This document shows positions 16,615 to 24,572 of a DNA stretch of 64,000 nucleotides, in pieces (positions within the stretch are counted from its first letter, which is position 1; every line of letters starts with the position of its first letter). The DNA comes from Candidatus Dependentiae bacterium (GTDB taxonomy: Bacteria; Babelota; Babeliae; Babelales; Vermiphilaceae): the NCBI GenBank assembly GCA_040878395.1, contig JBBDMI010000005.1, positions 80,851 through 144,850 on the forward strand, given 5' to 3'. The notes below the pieces were generated by a model. It saw nothing but the letters and a program-made list of their open reading frames with translations. It was not told the DNA's origin and searched no databases. The position numbers were made by a program, and so were the translations under genes.

Positions 16615-17937
16615 ATGCGCTATAAAAAATTAATGTTAATTTTGACTATTCTAACATCATCAACATATACGATGGACTTCATCAAAAAATGGGGCCTGCA
16701 AACCCCTCCCGCATCTGTTCAAACAGCACAAGAAACAATAAAGTTAGCAACACCTGAAATCAATGAAGTACTTAAAGAACATACCTTTGAATCGCCATCT
16801 CAATCATTCCTTGAACAATGCATTGATTCACTTAACATCAAAATATGCGTATTGACAACAGCTATTATCGGATTAAGCGCAACTATTTATTACCTCTATC
16901 AAAAATTAAGAAAAACTGAAAACGAACTCAACCAAACAAATGAAACTCTCAATACAACAGCACACACATTAAAAAATGAAATAGACAAAAAATATCAAGA
17001 ACATAGAGCATTGCTAGAAACTCAATCCAAACTAGTTGAAGCTCAATCGAAATTAGTTAAAGTTCAAGATAAACTCGAAGACGCTGAACTTAATATGTTA
17101 CAGATTAACGGTGATCTTTTCGGCATGAAAAATAAGGTAGAACAACTTGAAAGCATATTAAATGAAACTACCAATATTGCTTTTGATGTACTAGATGAAT
17201 GTGTAAAATCTGATCAAGAAGTTACTGATGAATCTTTACTCAATAAATGCACATCCACATTACAAAAACTACATGATACATATCCATTGACCCACACATG
17301 GCTACATAATGCTGCACATGATGGCCAACTGAAAAAAATGCAGACATTATTGCATCTAGGCTGGAACATAGATAGTCAAGACACATCAAAACGGACCCCG
17401 CTTTTGGGCGCATTATTTAATCATAAATTTGAAATAGCAAAAGTTCTCTTAGATGCAGGCGCAGATCCTAAAATTCCTGATATAAACAATGTAACACCAA
17501 TGCATGCAGTTGCAGACTCAGATAACGTTGAACTCATACCGGAACTACTCAAACATGGCGCAAATATCGATGCTCGTACGAATTCCGGCCGAACCCCATT
17601 AGCAATATCAATGTACAAAGATCAGAAAGATACAATGGAAAAATTAATACAATCAGGAGCAAGTATTATTCCAGCGCTAAAAATGCTTCTTATCAAAAAA
17701 GACCCTCGATGGAAGATATTATCAAGTAAATTAATTGAACAATCAAAAGCACAAAAAGCAAAATGCCCTATATGCCTTGAGGGTATCGCCAACGGATCTC
17801 AACTAACATTACCTCAATGTTGCTTTTCTATATATTGCACAGAATGTTTTGAACAACTAAACCAGCATCAGTATGATTGTGCTTGTTGCAAGCAGGGTTT
17901 AACTTTCACAAGAATAATCACCATACAACCAACATAA
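16615..17937 (+). CDS. Membrane protein with coiled coil, ankyrin repeats and C-terminal RING-like finger
   Basis: 440 residues from the ATG at 16615, which begins a signal-peptide-like segment (LMLILTILTSSTYTMD); a longer frame from 16489 overlaps the previous gene and is unlikely. A second hydrophobic segment (VLTTAIIGLSATIYYLYQ) is followed by a coiled coil (about 100-190), about three ankyrin repeats (about 225-340) and a C-terminal zinc finger at about 383-430: CPIC, then QCCFSIYCTEC, then CACC. The spacing fits a RING domain with Cys in place of the usual His. RING proteins are E3 ubiquitin ligases in eukaryotes and bacteria have no ubiquitin, so host ubiquitin is the inferred target, with the ankyrin repeats choosing substrates. 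Confidence 0.8.
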   Translation: MRYKKLMLILTILTSSTYTMDFIKKWGLQTPPASVQTAQETIKLATPEINEVLKEHTFESPSQSFLEQCIDSLNIKICVLTTAIIGLSATIYYLYQKLRKTENELNQTNETLNTTAHTLKNEIDKKYQEHRALLETQSKLVEAQSKLVKVQDKLEDAELNMLQINGDLFGMKNKVEQLESILNETTNIAFDVLDECVKSDQEVTDESLLNKCTSTLQKLHDTYPLTHTWLHNAAHDGQLKKMQTLLHLGWNIDSQDTSKRTPLLGALFNHKFEIAKVLLDAGADPKIPDINNVTPMHAVADSDNVELIPELLKHGANIDARTNSGRTPLAISMYKDQKDTMEKLIQSGASIIPALKMLLIKKDPRWKILSSKLIEQSKAQKAKCPICLEGIANGSQLTLPQCCFSIYCTECFEQLNQHQYDCACCKQGLTFTRIITIQPT

Positions 17938-17954
17938 CTCATCTTCAAAATGCA

Positions 17955-17982
17955 AATAGGGCCCACGATTGTGAGCCCTATT
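17955..17982. terminator. Bidirectional hairpin terminator (cassette B copy)
   Basis: Same 12-bp stem as at 207-234 with loop GATT. It serves the RING/ankyrin gene on the plus strand. It lies 29 bp from the IS982 element, which now separates it from the minus-strand small protein gene it would originally have terminated. Confidence 0.7.
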
Positions 17983-18011
17983 TGTTATCAACTGCTATTT
18001 AAACTTATTTA

Positions 18012-18985
18012 ACGTGAGTTCGAAAATACAAATGATTTGAAATAAAGCAACATTGCGATAACCTTTTGTTTGATTTACTACAAAAAAAGAAAAGGAGATA
18101 TCGCAATGTTAGTAAATATTTTCTGTGAAATTGATGATTTTTGCAAGCTTATTGAAGAAAAATCTATTGGATCAACTAAAAAAGTTGGCCGAAAGCCAAA
18201 ACTAAGTGCAAGCGAAGTGTTAACAATAGCGATCTTTTTTCATTGTTCACGGTTTAAAGACTTCAAAACTTACTATGAGACGATGATTAAAGGTTTTTTA
18301 CGCAACGCTTTTAATGACGTTGTAAGTTATAATCGGTTTATTGAATTGCGACAAAAATATGCTATGCATTTAATTCTCTTTTCACAAAAAAGAGCTTTAG
18401 GAAGATGTAATGGTATATCCATTATTGATAGCAGCAAACTTGAAGTTTGCCATTCCAGACGAGAGTATTCACACAAAACATTCAAGGGAATTGCAGCAAA
18501 AGGTAAAACGAGCACTGGGTGGTTCTATGGCTTCAAGCTTCATTTGGTAATTAACAGCAAAGGTGAAATCTTGTCATTTTTTATTACGCCTGGAAATGTG
18601 GCTGACAACAATAAGGACGTTTTGGACAAACTTACAGACAATAAAGTGTACGGCAAATTGGTAGGCGACAAGGGCTATATCGGCGGATTCAAAAGACTTT
18701 ATAGCAAAGGAATACAATTAATACATCGAATTCGTAAAAACATGAAAAATAAATTGATGGATCTATTTGATAAACTTCTTTTAAGAAAGCGAGGGGTGAT
18801 TGAATCTGTAATCGGTATTTTAAAGGCCCAATATAACTTAGAAAATGTTAACTTCAGAAGTCCAATGTCTCTTGTTGTACATGTATGTGCAACTATTTCA
18901 GCTTATTCTTTTAGAGAAAATAAACCGGCAATCTTCAAGGAAAGATTTATTGAAATAAGCGCTTAAATAATTATCGAACTCACGT
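18012..18985 (+). mobile_element. IS982-family insertion sequence, complete
   Basis: A 974-bp element with terminal inverted repeats starting ACGTGAGTTCGA (12 bp perfect, weaker beyond), flanked by the 6-bp direct repeat TATTTA (18006-18011 and 18986-18991). The uninterrupted site exists once in cassette A at 258-263, which confirms both boundaries. The insertion lies immediately beyond the stop codon of the small exported protein gene and leaves it intact. Confidence 0.9.
18106..18966 (+). CDS. Transposase, IS982 family
   Basis: 286 residues from the ATG at 18106, which follows AAAGGAG (18091-18097); an upstream TTG start in the same frame is rejected. The catalytic triad sits in SIIDSSKLEVCH, VGDKGYIGG and GVIESVIGILK. 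The stretch KGKTSTGWFYGFKLHL and the end VHVCATISAYSF are typical of the family. The frame is intact. Confidence 0.92.
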   Translation: MLVNIFCEIDDFCKLIEEKSIGSTKKVGRKPKLSASEVLTIAIFFHCSRFKDFKTYYETMIKGFLRNAFNDVVSYNRFIELRQKYAMHLILFSQKRALGRCNGISIIDSSKLEVCHSRREYSHKTFKGIAAKGKTSTGWFYGFKLHLVINSKGEILSFFITPGNVADNNKDVLDKLTDNKVYGKLVGDKGYIGGFKRLYSKGIQLIHRIRKNMKNKLMDLFDKLLLRKRGVIESVIGILKAQYNLENVNFRSPMSLVVHVCATISAYSFRENKPAIFKERFIEISA

Positions 18986-18991
18986 TATTTA

Positions 18992-19399
18992 CTAATCAGC
19001 TGAATTCTCTAATTGCGTACTACCACGAAGATGCCTATCTCCACCACGAAGATGCTTATCTAGCGCTTCTACTTTTTTTGGTTCAAGCGCTTTAACAAAA
19101 TCATCTGGTGAATCTTTAGTTGCATCAAATTCAATACCCTGTTTTCTTAACACATGATCGACCCGGTTCATTGCAGTGCCTAAACTGTGAGATTCACGCA
19201 ATGATTCTTCAAAATTATCATTACCGAGACCCAAAAACTTTTCGCTCAATCCTTTTCGATAACGTAAAAAATTTGCAACATTAGCTTGTGATGTTTTAGG
19301 AACTTTAGCCAAAAACACAGCTGGGCTTCTCCATGCTGCTTGTACACATGAAATCATTAGTAATGAAAAAGTACCTGTAAAAATTATCTGTTTATTCAT
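18992..19399 (-). CDS. Small exported protein of cassette B
   Basis: 135 residues with a signal peptide (IIFTGTFSLLMISCVQAAW). Paralogue of the protein at 264-638, sharing the FLRYRKGLS-like segment and KALEPKKVEALD. Near its C-terminus a 21-bp tandem duplication gives the repeated peptide DKHLRGGDRHLRGS, absent from the other copy. AAAGG precedes the ATG. Function unknown; always next to the exported hydrolase. Confidence 0.75.
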   Translation of the reverse strand: MNKQIIFTGTFSLLMISCVQAAWRSPAVFLAKVPKTSQANVANFLRYRKGLSEKFLGLGNDNFEESLRESHSLGTAMNRVDHVLRKQGIEFDATKDSPDDFVKALEPKKVEALDKHLRGGDRHLRGSTQLENSAD

Positions 19400-19443
19400 A
19401 AAAAAACCTTTAAATATTTATACATTGTTTTTAATTAAACTAT

Positions 19444-19660
19444 CTATTTAGCATTCTTCCTAAACCACTCTTTAGTTAAACTTTGCATTTCATCATTAAA
19501 TTTAGTAGCCTACTCCCTCAATTCGCGATCGAACCAGTTCATTGCAGTACCTAAACGTTGAGATTCACACAATGATTCTTCAAAATTATCATTACCGAGA
19601 CTCCAAAACTCTTTGCTTAATCCTCATAACGTAAAAAATATTTGTATATTCATATCAACC
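19444..19660 (-). pseudogene. Debris of a further hydrolase/small-protein copy
   Basis: Reading the minus strand, 19506-19444 gives TKFNDEMQSLTKEWFRKNAK and a stop, matching the end of the hydrolase (HNDEVQKLTLDWLKKHASE). Next to it, about 19525-19655 resembles a central piece of the small exported protein gene (GNDNFEESL region), with frameshifts. The order small gene, hydrolase end, small-gene piece, hydrolase shows a tandem duplication of the pair followed by deletion and decay. Confidence 0.75.
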
Positions 19661-19682
19661 ACCATTATTTAAATTAATTAAT

Positions 19683-21080
19683 CTACTCAGATGCGTGCTT
19701 TTTCAACCAATCGAGTGTTAACTTTTGAACTTCGTCATTGTGCTCTAAAATTTGGTGATGTTTACCTGGGAAAAACTTAAAGGCATATTCAGAACCTTGC
19801 TCTTTAAGCTTTGTCACCAAATTTTGAGATAAGCCTATAGGCACAACATTATCATTTTCATTATGCATTACCAATGTCGGAATATCTTTTAGGACTTCTG
19901 CACCATGAACCAGCGAAATATCTTCTGCTATTTGTTGTGCATTTTCATTAAAATCAGGACGCGCTTGTTCTAAAATTGGTTTGATATATTTTGGATCATC
20001 TTTTAAAAAAGTGGGAAGATCAGAAATTCCACCTTTTATAATGGCTGCTTTTATTGGAATTTTACCCTTTAACGCTTGCAAAGTTTTATACAACATAACC
20101 GTACCACGCGAAAATGCATTTAATGAAACATTATCAAGATCAATATTTCCCATCTCTTTTGCAACATCAAATAGCTTTAATACATCGTTAACATCAGCAC
20201 CACCGAATTCATCCTTATTAGTGTTACCCTCAGCACCTCGGTATTGTGAAACCAATACTGCATACCCATTTTGAGCAAGAAAAGCATAGTGTCTCATAAT
20301 CCAAGGCAAATCTACTTTTGCCCATTCATGAAAAACTCCTTCACCATTGAATCCACCCCGCATGCTTAAAACTAATGGATGCTTTTCTCCATTCGCCCTT
20401 GTTTTTTTTGGCAACAAGGCAAATCCAACAACTGGCTGGCCATCAACTTCATAAGTAATTTTTTTGAATGCCACATCTTTTGTCTTTTTCAATTGTTCTA
20501 AAAAATTTTGATACGATTCAGATGTTTCTAATTTTTTTTGCAAAGGGTTTAAGTCTTCATATTTATCAGGAACATATTCCTCTAGTGTCTTAATATATTC
20601 TACTTCTTTTTTAGGAGAAATATCATAATCTTCTGCCTGTACAAGCTCATCCAAAACATAATCTTTATCATCTTTAAAATTAAAAAAATCACTAATAGAT
20701 GACATTTGCTCTTGATATCTTTCTAAAAAACTGGGTTTTTCTTGACGAAGAGTAACCTGCCCACTTTTAGCCAACCTCTGATGAGCAGCTGAAGCTGCTC
20801 CTATATCTGAACTAATCATAGGTATTTGCTGGTTAAATGAACTAACCTGTTGCGAATGCGATGACAAAGGCTGCCTTTGATTTTGCATAGATAAATTAAG
20901 CCCCGAATTTGCCAAAGTTGATTTTACCCGAGATGACACTGTAGAATGTAACACAGGCATAGACGAACGCCCTGATGCACTAACTACAGGCGCAATTCTA
21001 GCTAATAATGTTCTCGCATTCACAGCAGCCTGTATAGGAGAAATTATAAAAATAGCTAAAGTGAGTAATAATTGACTCAT
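19683..21080 (-). CDS. Exported alpha/beta hydrolase, S9-peptidase-like (cassette B copy)
   Basis: 465 residues from the ATG at 21080, which has AAGGGG upstream and begins the signal peptide (LLLTLAIFIISPIQAA); a frame 17 codons longer lacks a matching signal. Same layout as the paralogue at 710-2131. The catalytic triad is clearer here: nucleophile Ser in NAFSRGT (about residue 323), Asp in MHNENDNVVP, His in PGKHHQIL. This is the usual pattern of S9 prolyl-oligopeptidase-type hydrolases, with the acid loop before VP(I). Substrate unknown; it acts outside the cytoplasm. Confidence 0.85.
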   Translation of the reverse strand: MSQLLLTLAIFIISPIQAAVNARTLLARIAPVVSASGRSSMPVLHSTVSSRVKSTLANSGLNLSMQNQRQPLSSHSQQVSSFNQQIPMISSDIGAASAAHQRLAKSGQVTLRQEKPSFLERYQEQMSSISDFFNFKDDKDYVLDELVQAEDYDISPKKEVEYIKTLEEYVPDKYEDLNPLQKKLETSESYQNFLEQLKKTKDVAFKKITYEVDGQPVVGFALLPKKTRANGEKHPLVLSMRGGFNGEGVFHEWAKVDLPWIMRHYAFLAQNGYAVLVSQYRGAEGNTNKDEFGGADVNDVLKLFDVAKEMGNIDLDNVSLNAFSRGTVMLYKTLQALKGKIPIKAAIIKGGISDLPTFLKDDPKYIKPILEQARPDFNENAQQIAEDISLVHGAEVLKDIPTLVMHNENDNVVPIGLSQNLVTKLKEQGSEYAFKFFPGKHHQILEHNDEVQKLTLDWLKKHASE

Positions 21081-21269
21081 AAAAGCCCCTTTACTGTGAC
21101 TATAATATACTATAATACCCCTATAACTCATATTATTATATTATTATAATTAATAATAACAAAGAACAGGGTTTCATGTCAATTAGAATTAAAAAAGAAT
21201 AAAGGAATATAATCACGTTTTTTAAGTAAAGGAAACAACTTGCTATTAAAAAAACAATTTTTTATTTAT

Positions 21270-23681
21270 TCACTGATATTTTTCAAATGACTTAACATCT
21301 CGACTCGTCCATTTTTTTGATCCGTCATTCATCCAAACGGTATGCAATATTTGACGATTATGAGGGTTGAAGTTGAGCTTCAACCCCTTAAAATTATAAT
21401 TTTTTAAGTTTTCCACTTCATTAATAAAATTTTCAATGCTAAGTTTACCTTTTATTTTCCCTAATAAATCCAAAAATACTTTTGCTGTAATGTAGCCTTC
21501 TAAGCTTACTACATCTATAGGAACTCCAGCACTTTTTGCATCCTCACGAAATTCTTTGACTATCTCCAAATTACTGGTCTCCGGATTTGGAACTACTTGT
21601 GCAATAATAAGATTCAATCCTTTTTCTTTAATAAAATTAATGAAATCTTTCTTGCCAAGAGCTGTATCACCAAATAAAATTTTATTTGTAAGAATATCTC
21701 CACTCATACTTCTTATTACATCTTTTGCAACCCTAGGAGCTCCGAAAAAACCAACAGCATCTGGTTTAAACGCCTCAATCTGCTCCGAAGCTTTTTTATA
21801 TGAACTAGCATCATTACGATGATATGCAATTGCAAGATAATCTGCAATACCAGCATCAGCTAATGCTGTTTTTGCACCATCTAAAAGATCTTGGCCCCAT
21901 TCATCATTCTGATAAAGAAAAGCAAAACGTTTTGCTGCTGAATTTTTTTCAATAACATACTGTGTGATTGTACGACCAGCATCAAAATAAGACACTCTAA
22001 GATGTAATAAATTTTTTAAACTAGAATCTCGAAACGAACCTGTATTAGGAAATATATCAAATATCTTTTGATTCTTTATTAAATCAATATAGCTTCCTAA
22101 AGTTGGCGCACCCATAGAACCCAAAATCACATTAGTCTTAAAATCATTCAAAAGCTTCTCAACATTTGTACGCGCACGTTCAGGCTCATAACCATCATCA
22201 AGATAAATCATCTGAATTTTAGCGCCGTCCAGACCGCCATCTTTATTGAACTTATCAATCGACAAATCCAATCCTTGTCGAAGTAATTCTGAATAACTTT
22301 TAAGCTGCTTTGATAAATCCATAGTACTTCCAATAACTAAATTGCCATCTTGTAAAGCAGAGATTGTTTTTGGCATCAATGAAGCTTCCTGTTTTTTCAG
22401 TTCTTCTTGTTTTGGCTGCTCTTGCTGCACAAGAACACACCCTTCTTTGAGTTCATTATTTTCTTTGGTAATTTTTACTAATTCATCTTGCAACTGAGTA
22501 ATTTCAAGCTGCTGCTTATCAGGAATCTGCTCACCGGAAATAAGATAAAACGGACGTTCTTTTTTGAAACCATCAAAAGTGCGCACATCTTGATGATACA
22601 AAGTCAATGTCCAATCAGAAAGTTGCTCTTTTGTTTTTAGTACCACAAATGCATCATCAAAAAATTGATATAAACGTCTAAAACTTGCGGTGGGGCTGGA
22701 AACGACTGACCACTGTGTATTCTGTTTATCTTTACTAATAAAAGCCAAACCATTTGAATGTGTATATTTTGTAGAACGATCTTCTGCATAAATATATGCT
22801 GCAACTTGTGCACTTACATCAGTTTCTTGGCGCGTCTTTTGCAATAAAGATATTATCGGCTTGGAATACAGATCAAAAAAGAAAGGAAAATCGGATTCAT
22901 CAAGTTCATTAACTTCCGGACCAAAAAATGAAATCCGTACAACTTTTTTTTCTTTATCTGTTTGCTCAGGTGGAATGAGATATAATGCAAGTGGCAAGGT
23001 CCCAAAAAAATTACGCAATGTGTCGGCAAAAGGAACTTTTTCAGTTGAAAATTCTCGTGCTCGTACGGTCAATTCACGCCCAAGCCCTGCTTGCATCCAT
23101 TGTTGTTTATCCTCATAGTCCCCTTTAAGATAAAAAATCTTTTTTGGGTTTTTTTTCATTAACTGTAAAATCAATGTCATCGTTTCAATGATATACGGCG
23201 ATTTGTTAACCACATCACCATTAAATACAAAATAGGTAACCGGCTGCACAATATTTAATTCATTATCGATGACACCTTGTTGTTGCAACTCTTGCAAGCA
23301 CCGCACAAAAGAATGAAAAGCTCCATTCAATTCACCCCAAATAATAAATGAACTGTCAGGAAGTGGCGTCATTTTTTGTATTAATCTTCCACGTGAATAG
23401 GTTTTTTGGCGATACTCCTCTACCTCATCAAGTAATTTCTTAAATGTCTCAATAGGAAATACTTTATAGGTAGAAAACCCAAAAAAATCCCCCACTTTTT
23501 GTACTAATGAAGGCAGCATCTGTTTATGAAACGAACTGTATACAGGATTATGCCAATCTTCTATATCATTTGCAGGATACTCCGGCATCGCATCCGCATA
23601 CTGTGAAAATTCATTCAGTGTTGTAAAAGATGCTTGTACACCAGACGTCAACATAGCCAAAAATATATACAAAATTATCAT
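21270..23681 (-). CDS. Exported PPP-like/PBP receptor-like protein, cassette B copy
   Basis: 803 residues: signal peptide, degraded PPP-like domain and coiled coil identical by eye to the cassette A protein through about residue 425, then a single type-I PBP module (about 437-795) that is clearly different from that of copy A (here SYSELLRQGLDLSIDKFNKD, FLYQNDEWGQDLLDGAK, and the end RQILHTVWMNDGSKKW). The gene ends after a full module and I saw no trace of a further one. The shared N-terminal half with different ligand-binding halves suggests two receptors with the same output but different ligands. No transporter subunits are nearby. Confidence 0.8.
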   Translation of the reverse strand: MIILYIFLAMLTSGVQASFTTLNEFSQYADAMPEYPANDIEDWHNPVYSSFHKQMLPSLVQKVGDFFGFSTYKVFPIETFKKLLDEVEEYRQKTYSRGRLIQKMTPLPDSSFIIWGELNGAFHSFVRCLQELQQQGVIDNELNIVQPVTYFVFNGDVVNKSPYIIETMTLILQLMKKNPKKIFYLKGDYEDKQQWMQAGLGRELTVRAREFSTEKVPFADTLRNFFGTLPLALYLIPPEQTDKEKKVVRISFFGPEVNELDESDFPFFFDLYSKPIISLLQKTRQETDVSAQVAAYIYAEDRSTKYTHSNGLAFISKDKQNTQWSVVSSPTASFRRLYQFFDDAFVVLKTKEQLSDWTLTLYHQDVRTFDGFKKERPFYLISGEQIPDKQQLEITQLQDELVKITKENNELKEGCVLVQQEQPKQEELKKQEASLMPKTISALQDGNLVIGSTMDLSKQLKSYSELLRQGLDLSIDKFNKDGGLDGAKIQMIYLDDGYEPERARTNVEKLLNDFKTNVILGSMGAPTLGSYIDLIKNQKIFDIFPNTGSFRDSSLKNLLHLRVSYFDAGRTITQYVIEKNSAAKRFAFLYQNDEWGQDLLDGAKTALADAGIADYLAIAYHRNDASSYKKASEQIEAFKPDAVGFFGAPRVAKDVIRSMSGDILTNKILFGDTALGKKDFINFIKEKGLNLIIAQVVPNPETSNLEIVKEFREDAKSAGVPIDVVSLEGYITAKVFLDLLGKIKGKLSIENFINEVENLKNYNFKGLKLNFNPHNRQILHTVWMNDGSKKWTSRDVKSFEKYQ

Positions 23682-23813
23682 TTCCGAAACCTCTTGCTAC
23701 ATTACTCAATAGTGTAATTTAAACGTAAAATAAGATAATTAAGCAAGAGTTTTGTTTTTGATACAAAGAGTCAACAAAAAACAGCACTCCATCTGCCTTT
23801 CCCTGTCAAAACA
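22405..23813. repeat. Long repeat, identical by eye to 5214-6622
   Basis: Second copy of the 1.4-kb block described at 5214-6622. The first mismatches are at 22404 on the left and 23814 on the right. Confidence 0.85.
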
Positions 23814-24095
23814 ACTAAAGTATTCAAATAGAAAACATCTGGGCGACTGAACACAAAAAAGTTCTCTATACCGCTGTTCTGGTTCAGATACATGTGAGAC
23901 TAAAATCTTAAAAAAAAGACGTGAAATTTTTTGCGCATAGAAACTCCTGTAATTAAAAAATGTAACCATATATAACATACAGAATATCATTCAAAATATT
24001 TATGTCATTGGTTAAATACTCAATTCCATCTTGCATTCATATAAATTACGTTTACACTATTTACATATTTAAATTAGCTTCATAAAAGGAATTCC
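23682..24095. other. Intergenic region between divergent genes
   Basis: The left half (to 23875) is the cassette B copy of the receptor upstream region and holds its promoter. The remainder is AT-rich; beyond a ribosome-binding site (AAAAGGAATT) before 24096 I see no gene or clear element. An 83-codon open frame on the minus strand (23739-23990) spans the promoter and is not considered real. Confidence 0.6.
23718..23746 (-). promoter_or_regulatory. Putative promoter of the cassette B receptor gene
   Basis: Same sequence as at 6527-6555: TTGCTT, 17 bases, TTTAAATTAC on the minus strand. Confidence 0.5.
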
Positions 24096-24521
24096 ATGCA
24101 AACATGCAAAGCATATATGTTAGTCACACTCTGCGCCATAACCCCTCTATCTTATACACATGAAATCCCTAATATTAATTTCGGCAATGTAGCTGAAAAA
24201 CTAGAATATGATTTAGCCACTTGGAAAACGCGTCACAATGCTGTCAGCGCTGTTGAAAAATGGAGTATAATAGGATCAACTCTATCAATTGCAGCACTAT
24301 TCGGTGCCGTTGCTGTTAATCCAGAATTTCGTTATAAATACGAACATAGCATAGCAGCCCCAATCCCTGGTAGCATTAATATTTCAGGAGATCTATCATG
24401 TTTCTTTGTTACTATTTTCTTTGCAAGCTGGGCAACATCACAGTATACCAACGCACAAGTAAACGAACTTGAGCTAGCAGTTCAAGAATATATCAAACGA
24501 TCTGAACGACAAAACAAATAA
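24096..24521 (+). CDS. Exported/membrane protein of unknown function
   Basis: 141 residues with a signal peptide (AYMLVTLCAITPLSYTHE), two hydrophobic segments (WSIIGSTLSIAALFGAVAV and SCFFVTIFFASWATSQ) and a charged helical C-terminus. AAAAGGAATT precedes the ATG. No family recognised. It is convergent with the 2317-aa gene across a strong hairpin. Confidence 0.65.
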   Translation: MQTCKAYMLVTLCAITPLSYTHEIPNINFGNVAEKLEYDLATWKTRHNAVSAVEKWSIIGSTLSIAALFGAVAVNPEFRYKYEHSIAAPIPGSINISGDLSCFFVTIFFASWATSQYTNAQVNELELAVQEYIKRSERQNK

Positions 24522-24536
24522 CAAAAGCTATTATGC

Positions 24537-24572
24537 AATATGAGAACAAAACTATAGTTTTGTTCTCATATT
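24537..24572. terminator. Bidirectional terminator between convergent genes
   Basis: A perfect 16-bp inverted repeat (AATATGAGAACAAAAC and its complement, loop TATA). It overlaps the last bases of the 2317-aa gene on the minus strand and lies 16 bp after the plus-strand gene, so it can end both transcripts. Confidence 0.75.

Larger units (their letters stand above)
17933..23875. repeat. Cassette B: segmental duplication partner of 185-6684
   Basis: Same gene order as cassette A: terminator, small exported protein, exported hydrolase, PPP-like/PBP protein. It differs by an IS982-family element next to the terminator, by debris of an extra tandem copy at 19444-19660, and by the sequence of the PBP module. 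Confidence 0.85.

Noticed and set aside
23739-23990. 83-codon open frame on the minus strand upstream of the cassette B receptor gene
   Set aside because: It spans the promoter, the matching region of cassette A has no equivalent intact frame, and it has no ribosome-binding site or plausible protein character.
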